Below, piece after piece: positions 45,666 through 53,841 of a stretch of 55,482 bases of DNA. The DNA is from Deltaproteobacteria bacterium. Its GTDB lineage: Bacteria; Myxococcota; Kuafuiibacteriia; Kuafuiibacteriales; Kuafuiibacteriaceae. Each line of letters starts with the position of its first letter. Position 1 is the first letter of the stretch. The position numbers and the translations under genes were made by a program. The stretch is from the NCBI GenBank assembly GCA_011526105.1, contig WYAZ01000129.1:1-55482 (forward strand), written 5' to 3'. Below the pieces are notes generated by a model. It was not told where the DNA came from and searched no databases. It worked only from the letters and a program-made list of their open reading frames with translations.

Positions 45666-45680
45666 GCGACATTTTGTCGC
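45666..45680. promoter_or_regulatory. Perfect inverted repeat upstream of the cytochrome c oxidase operon
   Basis: GCGACA-TTT-TGTCGC, a perfect six-base dyad around TTT, 75 bases upstream of the cytochrome c ATG. The ACIII/SCO operon has the same element with one change at 11204-11218. The two operons are about 34 kb apart, so the shared site is best explained by a common regulator of the terminal respiratory chain. Confidence 0.65.
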
Positions 45681-45754
45681 GCTACGACTTCCGAGTGCGT
45701 TGAGGTTGCCGCCGGGTGAGGGAGGTCTTATGGGTCTCGCCTGGTGGAGCACGC

Positions 45755-46405
45755 ATGCTGAACCTCGGAACCCCAAAAAAGGTCCTTTTGACCGCACTGC
45801 TGAGCGCGTCGACGCTCGCCTTGGGCTGCCAGCAACCCGTCCAGAGCGATCAGGCCCGCGGCGAGGTGCTCTACGCCAACTGCGTCTCCTGCCACATGGC
45901 TGAGGGCTGGGGTGACCAGAAGATCGGGGCGCCCGCCATCGCGGGCCTGCCCGAATGGTACATCGAAGCTCAGCTTCTGAAGTTCCGCTCCGCGCAGCGC
46001 GGCAGCCACTTCGACGACATCGGCGGCATGAAGATGCGCCCGATGTCGCTCGCCCTGCTCCACGAGCGCGACGTGGGCATCATCTCGGCGCATGTGGCGA
46101 AGATGCCGCCGCTTCGGAAGGGTGCGACGCTTCAGGGAGACGCCAAGAAGGGACAGGGGCTCTTCGCCACCTGCGTGGCCTGTCACGGCCCCACCGGACT
46201 CGGCAACGAAGCCCTGCGCGCACCGCCCCTGGCCGGCCAAGACGACTGGTACGTCGTAGGTCAACTGCAGCACTTCAAGGCTGGTATCCGCGGCACCAAC
46301 CCCGCGGACGTCAGCGGCGCGACCATGCGGCCCATGGCGATGGTCCTCGCGGACGAACAGGCCATGCGCGACGTCGCGGCCCACATCCAGACGCTTTCCA
46401 AGTGA
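45755..46405 (+). CDS. Diheme cytochrome c553/c4-like lipoprotein
   Basis: First gene of the oxidase operon. A 216-residue lipoprotein (LALGC, cysteine 25) with two class I cytochrome c domains: CVSCH at 43-47 and CVACH about 105 residues later, with methionine-rich MKMRPMSLAL and TMRPMAMVLA segments that would give the axial ligands. It probably carries electrons from ActE to the oxidase, standing in for the cytochrome domain that caa3 oxidases often fuse to subunit II. The ATG at 45755 is chosen because it starts just before the signal sequence. Confidence 0.87.
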   Translation: MLNLGTPKKVLLTALLSASTLALGCQQPVQSDQARGEVLYANCVSCHMAEGWGDQKIGAPAIAGLPEWYIEAQLLKFRSAQRGSHFDDIGGMKMRPMSLALLHERDVGIISAHVAKMPPLRKGATLQGDAKKGQGLFATCVACHGPTGLGNEALRAPPLAGQDDWYVVGQLQHFKAGIRGTNPADVSGATMRPMAMVLADEQAMRDVAAHIQTLSK

Positions 46406-46419
46406 CGGAGATACGACCC

Positions 46420-46524
46420 ATGCACGCTCCCGACGAGGCTCAGAAACTCGCCAAGACCCTGTTCGTCCTGACCATGCTGGGCGTAGTGGCCTATGCCGCC
46501 GCTGCGTTCCTGCTGGTGCGCTGA
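46420..46524 (+). CDS. 34-residue single-helix membrane protein of the oxidase operon
   Basis: A short frame MHAPDEAQKLAKTLFVLTML then GVVAYAAAAFLLVR between the cytochrome c and subunit II genes. It is a single hydrophobic helix with a short charged start, like small accessory subunits (for example the CcoQ type) of bacterial oxidases. GGAG lies 12 bases upstream. Being exactly in the gap and in the operon direction, with good codon style, it is likely a real gene. Confidence 0.65.
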   Translation: MHAPDEAQKLAKTLFVLTMLGVVAYAAAAFLLVR

Positions 46525-46536
46525 GAGGAAAAAAGC

Positions 46537-47310
46537 ATGTACGAGCGCTTCTTCACCGCGGCCTCCACCTACGCCCGGGACATCGACTATCTCATCCTCC
46601 TGATCCTGGTTTGCGTGGGCTTCGGGTTCATCGTCGCCGAGATCGTGTTCTTCGGTTTCATCTTCAAATTCCGCGCACAGGATGGCGTGAAGACCCAGTA
46701 CGTCACCGGGGAGGAGAAGTCGCAGAAGAAGTGGGTGAGCATGCCGCACTACCTCGTGTTGGTGCTGGACGTCCTCATCGTCATCGGCGCGCTCAAGGTC
46801 TGGTCGGACATCAAGATCGAAATGCCGGAGCCCGACGCAAAGATCCGGGTGATCGGCCAGCAGTGGGCGTGGAGCTTCGTGCACGAAGGCGCGGACGGAA
46901 AGCTCGACACCGCAGACGACATCCGCACCGTGGAGGAGCTGCACGTGGAGGTGAACAAGACCTATCACTTCCTGCTTGAGGCCCGAGACGTGCTGCATAG
47001 CTTCTCGGTGCCCGCCTTCCGCCTGAAGCAGGACGCCGTTCCGGGTCGCGTCATCACCGGCTGGTTCAAGGCCACCGAGACCGGCACTTTTGACATCCAG
47101 TGCGCCGAGATCTGCGGCGTCGGCCACGGCATCATGGCCGCACGCATCATCATCGACTCACCCGAGGACTACGCGGCCTGGGTGAAGAAGGGCGGCCCCA
47201 CCGCGTTCTGGGCGGCGAGCAACGTCAAAGCACCCGGAGCCGCCAAAGCGGCGATCGACGCCCCCACCCCCACCCTGACGGCGAACAACGCCGCGCCCCT
47301 GCCCCAGTAG
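46537..47310 (+). CDS. coxB: Cytochrome c oxidase subunit II
   Basis: The 257-residue subunit carrying the CuA centre. Two membrane helices (about 18-43 and 69-89) then the cupredoxin domain with H154 (DVLHSF), C189, C193, H197 and M200 in CAEICGVGHGIM. The complete ligand set is present. There is no fused C-terminal cytochrome c domain, which agrees with the separate diheme cytochrome at the head of the operon. The ribosome site is GAGAGG before a run of A. The C-terminus ends with an Ala/Pro-rich tail. Confidence 0.95.
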   Translation: MYERFFTAASTYARDIDYLILLILVCVGFGFIVAEIVFFGFIFKFRAQDGVKTQYVTGEEKSQKKWVSMPHYLVLVLDVLIVIGALKVWSDIKIEMPEPDAKIRVIGQQWAWSFVHEGADGKLDTADDIRTVEELHVEVNKTYHFLLEARDVLHSFSVPAFRLKQDAVPGRVITGWFKATETGTFDIQCAEICGVGHGIMAARIIIDSPEDYAAWVKKGGPTAFWAASNVKAPGAAKAAIDAPTPTLTANNAAPLPQ

Positions 47311-47330
47311 GACCCGAGGAAGTTCACGCG

Positions 47331-49037
47331 ATGAGCACGCAAGAGACTCACGATCACGGCCATGGAGATGGCCACGCCCACGAGCCCCAGAGCTTCCTGA
47401 GCAAGTACATTTTCCCGCTCGATCACAAGATGATCGCGATGCAGTACTTGTTCACCGGTATGGCCATGGCGTTGATTGGTGGCTTCACCGTCTACGTCTT
47501 CCGCATGCAGCTCGCCTTCCCCGGCGCGCACGTGCCGGGCTTCGGCATGGTCTCGCCCGACCGCTACAACATGCTGGTCACCTCGCACGGGACCATCATG
47601 ATCTTCTGGGTGGCGATGCCGGTGCTGATCGCGGCGCTGGGCAACTATCTCATCCCGCTCATGATCGGCGCGGACGACATGGTGTTCCCGCGCATCAACC
47701 GGCTCTCCTATCAAATCTTTCTTCTGAGCGCGCTGGTCCTCATCTCGAGCTTCTTCGTCACGGGTGGCGCCTTCGGCGGCGCTTGGACCGCCTATCCCCC
47801 TCTGTCTGCGCGCGGCGACTACAACGCCACCGGGCTCGGCTCCAGCCTCTGGCTCGTCGCGGTGGCCCTCGAGTTCGTGGCCTTTCTGCTCGGCGGCATC
47901 AACTTCATCACCACGGCGATGAACGCCCGAGCGCCGGGCATGAAGCTCACAGACATCCCCATGGTCGTGTGGATGATCGTGCTCGCCAGCATCATGTTCA
48001 TGGCCTCGGTGGGCCCGCTGGTCGCCGGCGCCATCATGCTGCTCTTCGACCAGCAGCTCGGCACGGCCTTCTTCGACCCAAACCGCGGAGGTGACCCGGT
48101 CCTTTGGCAGCACCTGTTCTGGTTCTTCGGTCACCCGGAGGTCTACGTGGTGCTCCTACCTGCCATGGGCATCGTGGCCGAGGTCATCACCACCTTCGCG
48201 CGCAAGAAGCTCTTCGCTTACAAGACGGTGCTCTACACCGCCGCCGCCACCGGCATCATCGGCTTCTTCGTCTGGGCCCACCACCAGTTCATCGCTGGCA
48301 TCGACCCGCGGATGGCGAGCCTCTTCACGATCACCACGCTCATCATCTCGGTCCCGGTGGCGGAGATGTTGTTCGTGTACATCGCCACCTTGTACGGCGG
48401 CTCCATCCGGCTCACCACCCCCATGCTGTGGGCGCTGGCGTTCATCGCCGAGTTCTTGCTCGGCGGCGTGACCGGCATCTTCCTCGGTGCGGCCGGCTCC
48501 GACATCTACTTCCACGACACCTACTTCGTGGTGGCGCACTTTCACTATACGTTCTTCCCCATCGCGTTCATCGCGACCTTCGCCGCCATCACGTACTGGT
48601 TCCCCAAGATGTTCGGCCGGATGATGGACGAACGGCTCGGCAAGATTCACTTCTGGATCACGATCATCGCGTTCAACTTCATCTTCATCCCGCTGTTTCT
48701 GACCGGAGCCGCCGGAGACCACCGCCGCATCTACAACTACCAGCACTTCCCCGAGCAGTGGACGCCCACGCTTCAGAACCTGCGGATCCTCGCCACCTAC
48801 GCCTTGCTCGTCATGATCGCGGCCCAGGTCATCTTCTTTGTGAACTTCTTCAAGAGCCTGAAGAGCGGACCCAAGGCCGAGAAGAACCCATGGAAGGCCA
48901 ACACCCTCGAGTGGGTCGCGCCCTCCCCTCCGCCGCACGGTAACTTCGAAGAGATGCCCACGGTCTACCGGGGTCCCTACGAGTACGGACATCCCGACCG
49001 CGAGCTCGACTACTGGCCTCAGAACGAGCCGGCCTGA
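47331..49037 (+). CDS. coxA: Cytochrome c oxidase subunit I
   Basis: The catalytic 568-residue subunit with twelve helices. Hallmarks: GNYLIPLMIGADDMVFPRIN (D-channel entrance), HPEVY with the glutamate and Tyr of the proton path, WAHHQF with copper-B histidines, and HDTYFVVAHFHYTF with the heme ligands. This is an A-family heme-copper oxidase that reduces oxygen to water and pumps protons. The N-terminus is His-rich (THDHGHGDGHAHE). The ATG at 47331 follows GAGGAAG; a longer upstream frame overlaps coxB and is not used. Confidence 0.96.
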   Translation: MSTQETHDHGHGDGHAHEPQSFLSKYIFPLDHKMIAMQYLFTGMAMALIGGFTVYVFRMQLAFPGAHVPGFGMVSPDRYNMLVTSHGTIMIFWVAMPVLIAALGNYLIPLMIGADDMVFPRINRLSYQIFLLSALVLISSFFVTGGAFGGAWTAYPPLSARGDYNATGLGSSLWLVAVALEFVAFLLGGINFITTAMNARAPGMKLTDIPMVVWMIVLASIMFMASVGPLVAGAIMLLFDQQLGTAFFDPNRGGDPVLWQHLFWFFGHPEVYVVLLPAMGIVAEVITTFARKKLFAYKTVLYTAAATGIIGFFVWAHHQFIAGIDPRMASLFTITTLIISVPVAEMLFVYIATLYGGSIRLTTPMLWALAFIAEFLLGGVTGIFLGAAGSDIYFHDTYFVVAHFHYTFFPIAFIATFAAITYWFPKMFGRMMDERLGKIHFWITIIAFNFIFIPLFLTGAAGDHRRIYNYQHFPEQWTPTLQNLRILATYALLVMIAAQVIFFVNFFKSLKSGPKAEKNPWKANTLEWVAPSPPPHGNFEEMPTVYRGPYEYGHPDRELDYWPQNEPA

Positions 49038-49051
49038 GGAGGCACATCCAC

Positions 49052-49627
49052 ATGATGGTCAAACCACTTGCAACGAACCGTTCCTCCTCCGGCATGTCCA
49101 CGGGCAAGCTCGCGGTCTGGTGGCTCATCGCCTCCGAGATCGTGATCTTCGGCGGCGTGCTCGCCTCGTATCTCATGTTCCGCCTCGGTCACCCCGAGTG
49201 GGGCGCCGCGGCTTCGCACACGAACACCTGGGCCGGCGCGCTCAACACCATGGTCCTGCTCACGTCGAGCTTGTCGGCGGTGCTCGCGCATCAGGCGGCC
49301 GAGCAAGGAGACGGCAAGAAGGCGGCAAGGTTCCTCTACTTCACGGTCCTCGGGGCGCTCATGTTCCTCGTGATCAAGAGCTTCGAGTGGACCCACGAGA
49401 TCGGCCTTGGCTTCACGCTTCAGAGCGGGGGCTTCTGGTCGTTTTACTACCTCGCGGCGGGCATCCACGCCGCCCACGTCATCGCGGGCGCCATCATCAT
49501 GATCTGGGTCGCCGCCTACGCCAAACGCAACGAGGAGCTCCAGCGGGTCGAGTACATCGGCATCTACTGGCACTTCGTCGACATCGTGTGGATCTTCCTC
49601 TTTCCGCTCCTCTACATCGCCAAGTAA
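49052..49627 (+). CDS. coxC: Cytochrome c oxidase subunit III
   Basis: A 191-residue membrane protein with five helices; KLAVWWLIASEIVIFGGVLA at the start and ending HFVDIVWIFLFPLLYIA are typical of the short form of subunit III. SFEWTHEIGLGF is the conserved glutamate helix. It contributes to complex stability and oxygen access. Fourteen bases after coxA. Confidence 0.92.
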   Translation: MMVKPLATNRSSSGMSTGKLAVWWLIASEIVIFGGVLASYLMFRLGHPEWGAAASHTNTWAGALNTMVLLTSSLSAVLAHQAAEQGDGKKAARFLYFTVLGALMFLVIKSFEWTHEIGLGFTLQSGGFWSFYYLAAGIHAAHVIAGAIIMIWVAAYAKRNEELQRVEYIGIYWHFVDIVWIFLFPLLYIAK

Positions 49628-49639
49628 CCGGGGTCATTC

Positions 49640-50002
49640 ATGTCGCATTCGGAAGCAGCGCACCCTCATACGAACTACGTAAAGATCTGGGGCATCCTGG
49701 TGGTGCTCCTCATCGTGAGCATCTTGGGACCTGAGCTCGGACACCCAGTGATCACCTTGGTCACCGCGTTTGGTATCGCCTTCGTGAAAGCCTATCTCGT
49801 GGCGATGAAGTTCATGCACCTCGACCGCGAGCCCAAGTTCGTCATGTACTTCGTGGCCACCACGCTCGCGTTCATGGCCTTACTCTTCGCGGGGGTAGCC
49901 CCGGACGTCATGCTGCACGACGGCAAGAACTGGGACCACAGCGCGGCCAAGCAAGTCGTCGAGACCGGGCAAGCGCTCCAGGGCGAAGGCCAGGGCCATT
50001 GA
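49640..50002 (+). CDS. Cytochrome c oxidase subunit IV-like protein
   Basis: A 120-residue protein with three helices and a His-rich first segment (MSHSEAAHPHTNYVKIW). VKAYLVAMKFMHLDRE is the typical subunit IV (COX4_pro/caa3) stretch. It is a small accessory subunit. Thirteen bases after subunit III and five before the second subunit III-like gene. Confidence 0.87.
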   Translation: MSHSEAAHPHTNYVKIWGILVVLLIVSILGPELGHPVITLVTAFGIAFVKAYLVAMKFMHLDREPKFVMYFVATTLAFMALLFAGVAPDVMLHDGKNWDHSAAKQVVETGQALQGEGQGH

Positions 50003-50006
50003 GGTC

Positions 50007-50603
50007 ATGACCACCGTGACCTCCACCTCCGCGGTGCGCCCCGAGCCGCGTCCCAAGAAGAAGATCGCGCACAGTGGTGTGATCGGCATGCTGGTCTTCG
50101 TTCTCACGGAGATCATGTTCTTCGCCGGCCTCATCTCTGCGGTGACCATCACGCGCTCCACCGCGCTCATGAACATCTGGCCCCCGCCCGGTCAGCCGCG
50201 CCTGCCGGTCGAAGAGACCCTCATCAACACCGCGGCCTTGCTGCTGAGCGGCGTTCTGCTGGGCGTCGCGCACTTCCGCTTCAAGAAGTCCCCGGAGCTG
50301 GTCAAGGCGCCCCTCATCGCCGCCATGTTACTCGGCGCGGCCTTCGTCGGTCTGCAAGGGGCCGAGTGGGTGGCGCTCCTCGCACAGGGCCTGACGCCCC
50401 AGTCGAGCGCGCACGGCGCGTTCTTCTACCTCATCGTCGGCATCCACGGACTGCACGCCCTCGCAGCGATCGGAGGCCTCGCGTACGTGCTGCGGCGCGC
50501 TCAGCAAGGTCGGCTGATCGCCAGCGAGCTCCATACCGCCGAGATCTTCTGGTACTTCGTGGTGCTCCTCTGGCCCGTGATCTACGGACGGCTGTACTTC
50601 TGA
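50007..50603 (+). CDS. Second subunit III-like protein
   Basis: A 198-residue protein of the subunit III superfamily with about five helices: GVIGMLVFVLTEIMFFAGLI, then GLQGAEWVALLAQG with the conserved glutamate, HGAFFYLIVGIHGLHALAAI and AEIFWYFVVLLWPVIYG. It is clearly related to, but different from, the gene at 49052. Having two subunit III-type genes in one operon has been seen in caa3 clusters of Myxococcota; whether both are in the same complex is not known. Confidence 0.85.
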   Translation: MTTVTSTSAVRPEPRPKKKIAHSGVIGMLVFVLTEIMFFAGLISAVTITRSTALMNIWPPPGQPRLPVEETLINTAALLLSGVLLGVAHFRFKKSPELVKAPLIAAMLLGAAFVGLQGAEWVALLAQGLTPQSSAHGAFFYLIVGIHGLHALAAIGGLAYVLRRAQQGRLIASELHTAEIFWYFVVLLWPVIYGRLYF

Positions 50604-50612
50604 GATGGATTG

Positions 50613-50861
50613 ATGCGCTGGACTTGGGTCATCACGGTTTCGCTCTTCTTCGCGCCCGCGCTCGCGCTCGGCTGTGCGGTCTGCGGCACCGGACCCGAGC
50701 GCAGCCGCGCCGCCTACATCAGCATGACCGCGCTCTTGAGCCTTCTCCCACTCACGATGCTTGGCGCGCTGGTGTGGCTCTTCGTTCGGCGCCTTCGGCG
50801 TCTCGAGCCCAAAGAAGGACCGCCACCTCGGGAAGTGGTCAGCGAGCCATCAGGGCCCTGA
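50613..50861 (+). CDS. Small exported protein with CxxC, oxidase operon
   Basis: An 82-residue protein: signal-like start MRWTWVITVSLFFAPALALG, then CAVC, a short loop, a second helix (AAYISMTALLSLLPLTMLG) and a basic/Pro-rich cytoplasmic tail. The CxxC just outside the first helix could be redox-active or bind copper, fitting its place between oxidase genes and the SCO gene; this is inference. The end overlaps the SCO gene end by 23 bases (convergent). Confidence 0.65.
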   Translation: MRWTWVITVSLFFAPALALGCAVCGTGPERSRAAYISMTALLSLLPLTMLGALVWLFVRRLRRLEPKEGPPPREVVSEPSGP

Positions 50862-51411
50862 GCTTTCCGAGCGCCTTGTCCTCGCGGTCCTCGAAGTCGA
50901 CCGAGTCGACGAGCGTACCGCTCCGATCGAGCAAGAGGATGAGCGAGGTGTGCTCGTAGTTGTACGAGTCTCCGGCAGGAACCTTGTTGGCCACCACGCC
51001 GAAGTTCCCACACATACGTTCGATCTCGAGCCGCGGACCGGTGAGCCCAAGGATTCGCGCGTCGAAGGCCGAAAGGTACTCGGCCAGCTTCTCGACGGTG
51101 TCGCGCTCGGGGTCCACCGTGACAAACACGAAGCGCAGCTTGTCGGCATCCGGTCCCAAGGCGGTGAGCCACTTGCCGGCGGTGACCAGCGCGGTCGGAC
51201 ACACATCCGGACACGAGGTGAAGCCGAAGAAGAGCGCGGTGGGTTGGCCGCGGAGGTTTTGATCCGTAAACGCCGCCTTGGACTTCACCTCGGTGAGCGA
51301 AAACGGCCCGCTGGGACGTGGCTCATCGCGCTTCTTCAGGCCGAGGCCGAGCACCCCGAGGCCGATGAGTCCCAAGCCGAGGAGGACAAACAGCGAGGTT
51401 CTAGAGTTCAT
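50839..51411 (-). CDS. sco: SCO1/SenC copper-delivery protein
   Basis: A 190-residue membrane-anchored protein (helix about 6-25) with a thioredoxin fold. Copper ligands are C67 and C71 (FTSCPDVCPTAL) and H154 (NYEHTSLILL), the full SCO set. SCO proteins insert copper into CuA of subunit II or keep its thiols reduced. It starts four bases after the PCuAC gene's end (51408 overlap), so the two copper chaperones form a unit transcribed toward the oxidase operon. Confidence 0.93.
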   Translation of the reverse strand: MNSRTSLFVLLGLGLIGLGVLGLGLKKRDEPRPSGPFSLTEVKSKAAFTDQNLRGQPTALFFGFTSCPDVCPTALVTAGKWLTALGPDADKLRFVFVTVDPERDTVEKLAEYLSAFDARILGLTGPRLEIERMCGNFGVVANKVPAGDSYNYEHTSLILLLDRSGTLVDSVDFEDREDKALGKLRALMAR

Positions 51412-51899
51412 CGGATCGCAGCCCCCGGCCGAGACGCGGGCTGAGACCCGGGCCCTTTGGAGCCCAGCGGCATCACCTGGAGCTCAATCTCGACGACCCC
51501 CGCCTTCTCGAAACGCAGGACCATGGGCAGCTTCTCACCGAGCGCGATGGGACGGTCCAGCTCGAGGAGCATGAGGTGCGTGCCGCCCGGCGCGAGGCTG
51601 AGCTGTCCGCCCTTGGGCACGACGAGACCGTCCTTGATCGGCCACATCTTCATGACGCCGCCGGTGTTGGACATGCCGTGGATCTCGACCCGACCCGCGC
51701 GGGGAGACTCGGCGGACAGCAGGCGATCTTCGGGACCGCGGTTTTCGATCGTGAGGTATCCGGCCCCGGTACGGGTGCCCGGTGGTGTGGCTCGGGTCCA
51801 CGCCGCGGTCACCGTCAAGGATGACTCGGGCGGCGCGCTCCTCGAGATCGCGGGCGCAACCGCGAGTCCGAGCGCGATGAACAAGACGTGTCGATGCAT
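51408..51899 (-). CDS. PCuAC-type periplasmic copper chaperone
   Basis: A 163-residue periplasmic protein (signal MHRHVLFIALGLAVAPAIS, cleaved near SRSA). The copper motif H-M-x10-M...H-x-M is visible as EIHGMSNTGGVMKM and GGTHLMLLEL. PCuAC hands copper(I) to SCO and to the CuA site. The start at 51899 fits the signal peptide. The four-base overlap with the SCO gene supports a joint function in oxidase assembly. Confidence 0.9.
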   Translation of the reverse strand: MHRHVLFIALGLAVAPAISRSAPPESSLTVTAAWTRATPPGTRTGAGYLTIENRGPEDRLLSAESPRAGRVEIHGMSNTGGVMKMWPIKDGLVVPKGGQLSLAPGGTHLMLLELDRPIALGEKLPMVLRFEKAGVVEIELQVMPLGSKGPGSQPASRPGAAIR

Positions 51900-51953
51900 G
51901 CGTCTCGATAACACGTGCGTCCGAAGAGGCAACAGGACAGGTTGACGCGCGGC

Positions 51954-52451
51954 TCAGCGGGCGCGCCGTCGACGCCGAGCTCTCATGACGAACCAGCCGA
52001 CGACGAGAAAAGCCCCTACAGGCAGAGCGAGGTCGGCGAGCGCGAGGGGGTCGCCGTCTTCCTCGTCCTCGTCCTCGCCCGCAGGGACGAAGTTGGAGGC
52101 CACGTCGAGCGTATGCTCGCCGAGCTTCGTGCCCGATTCACCCTCGGCCGCGATGACGCCGGACGGTCCGAGATCATCCGACGCGCGCAGGGCATCATCG
52201 CCGAGCCCGCCCCCACGTGCCGCGCCCCGTGCCGCATCGTCGGCGAGTGATCCCGCCGCCGCCCCCGCCGCGGCGGGCTTCGCGAGCTTTGCCGCCCCGA
52301 CCGCGCCTGCCTTTCCCACCGCTTTACCCGCCACCGTCTTGCCCGAAGTGCCCGCGACCTTCGCGAGCCCCTTCGCGAGGGCCCCCCAGAAGGCATGGGC
52401 CGGCGCCTCGAAGGAGAAGAGCAGAAGCAGGATGAGCCCGAGCCTGAGCAT
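51954..52451 (-). CDS. Ala/Gly-rich exported protein with C-terminal membrane helix
   Basis: A 165-residue protein with signal MLRLGLILLLLFSFEAPAHA, an Ala/Gly/Lys-rich low-complexity middle (KAVGKAGAVGAAKLAKPAAA), a very acidic stretch (AGEDEDEEDGD) and a final hydrophobic helix followed by seven basic residues (MRARRRRRAR). The layout resembles rhombosortase/GlyGly-type sorting tails (helix then basic end), but the glycine motif is not clear. Function unknown. The start ATG at 52451 is taken from the signal peptide. Confidence 0.6.
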   Translation of the reverse strand: MLRLGLILLLLFSFEAPAHAFWGALAKGLAKVAGTSGKTVAGKAVGKAGAVGAAKLAKPAAAGAAAGSLADDAARGAARGGGLGDDALRASDDLGPSGVIAAEGESGTKLGEHTLDVASNFVPAGEDEDEEDGDPLALADLALPVGAFLVVGWFVMRARRRRRAR

Positions 52452-52531
52452 GGCGCATGATTTCCGCGGTGTCCGGCCGGCGTCAACCCGGGCGCGTTTC
52501 AGACCTGGAATGCACGTGCTAGAACGAACCC

Positions 52532-53818
52532 ATGTCGAGCGCACTCACCGCCGTCCTACTCCCGGCTCTCCTGGCCGCCCCGGTAGGTCCCCTGCCCTTC
52601 ATCGAGGACGATCACCTACAGGCCGAGAAGACCGCGATCGCAACCGGAAAGCTCATCGCCGTCGATGTCTGGGCCACGTGGTGCCACACCTGCCTGTCGA
52701 TGAAGAACTTCGTGCTCACGGACCCCGAGATGAAGAAGCTCGCGGACGCACACGTGTGGCTTTCGCTAGACTACGACCTCGAGAAGAACGCGCGTTTCTT
52801 TCAGGCGTATCCGGTCGATGTGTTCCCGACCTTCTTGGTGATCGATCCCAAGGCCAAGAAGGTCGTGTCGCGATGGGCGGGGTCCGGCACCGTCGAGCAG
52901 ATGCTGCGCTTCTTCGCTGAAGCGAGCGGCAATCTCACCGCTCCCTTGAGTGCGGGCCGACAAGCCATGGCCACCCGCAACTACGAGGAGGCCGAGAAGC
53001 TGTTCGCCTCTGCCCTGGCTTCGGAGAAGACGCCGGCCCGCCGCACCGAGATCCTCGCCGCGCTCATCGAAGCCGCGAGCCGCAACAGCCCCAAACGTTG
53101 TGCGGAGCTCGGTCTCTTGCACATGGACACCACCGATGACACCGCGCCGGGCATCGACTTCATCGCCTGGACCGCCGGCTGCGCCGAGCAGCTCGAGGAC
53201 GCCGAGCAGAAGAAGGCGCTCTGGACACGCGTGCGCGATCGCTTGCTCCGCGCCCAAAAGGCGGGGCTCCGAAACTTGAGCCCGGATGATCGCTCCGCTG
53301 TCTACGACACCCTCGCCTCTGCGCACGGCGCGCTGGGAGACGAGAAGGCCAAGCGGAAGGTCTTTGAAGCCCACGCCAGGGAGCTCGAGGCCGCCGCCAA
53401 GAAAGCTGCGACCCCCGAGGCTCGCGCCACCTACGACGCGTATCGTCTCGCGTGTTATCTCGAGCTGGGACGTCACGCGGACGCCGAGAAGATGTTGCGG
53501 GCTTCCGAGGCCGCCCTGCCCAAAGACTTCAATCCGTCGTGGAGGCTCGCGGTTCTGTATCACGCACAGGGCAAGGTCGAGCTGGGCTTGGCCGCGATCG
53601 AACGTGCGCTTTCGAAGGGCTACGGCCCGCGTCGGGCTCGGCTTCACACCACGAAGATCGACCTGCTCCTTAAGAAGGGCGCGCACAAAGAGGCGCTCGT
53701 CGCGATCGAGGCCGCGCGCAAGGACCTCGCCCGGCTCGACCCCGCGCTCATTCGAAAAACCTGGACCGAGCAGCTCGACGCCAAAGAGCAAGAGGCCCGC
53801 GGCAAGTCAAAGTCGTGA
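52532..53818 (+). CDS. Thioredoxin-fold protein with C-terminal TPR domain
   Basis: A 428-residue exported protein. Signal MSSALTAVLLPALLAAPVG, then a thioredoxin-like domain (about 22-135) with WCHTC (C51, C54) in DVWATWCHTCLSMKNFVL, as in the DsbD C-terminal/thioredoxin_7 type. The rest (about 140-420) is helical pairs with TPR spacing (NYEEAEKLFASALASEKTPA, GRHADAEKMLRASEAALPKD). It may be a reductase that recruits substrates by its TPR part. It lies divergent from the Ala/Gly-rich gene (80 bases). Confidence 0.82.
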   Translation: MSSALTAVLLPALLAAPVGPLPFIEDDHLQAEKTAIATGKLIAVDVWATWCHTCLSMKNFVLTDPEMKKLADAHVWLSLDYDLEKNARFFQAYPVDVFPTFLVIDPKAKKVVSRWAGSGTVEQMLRFFAEASGNLTAPLSAGRQAMATRNYEEAEKLFASALASEKTPARRTEILAALIEAASRNSPKRCAELGLLHMDTTDDTAPGIDFIAWTAGCAEQLEDAEQKKALWTRVRDRLLRAQKAGLRNLSPDDRSAVYDTLASAHGALGDEKAKRKVFEAHARELEAAAKKAATPEARATYDAYRLACYLELGRHADAEKMLRASEAALPKDFNPSWRLAVLYHAQGKVELGLAAIERALSKGYGPRRARLHTTKIDLLLKKGAHKEALVAIEAARKDLARLDPALIRKTWTEQLDAKEQEARGKSKS

Positions 53819-53841
53819 CCAAGGCGCGGTCGCGCCCCCGG

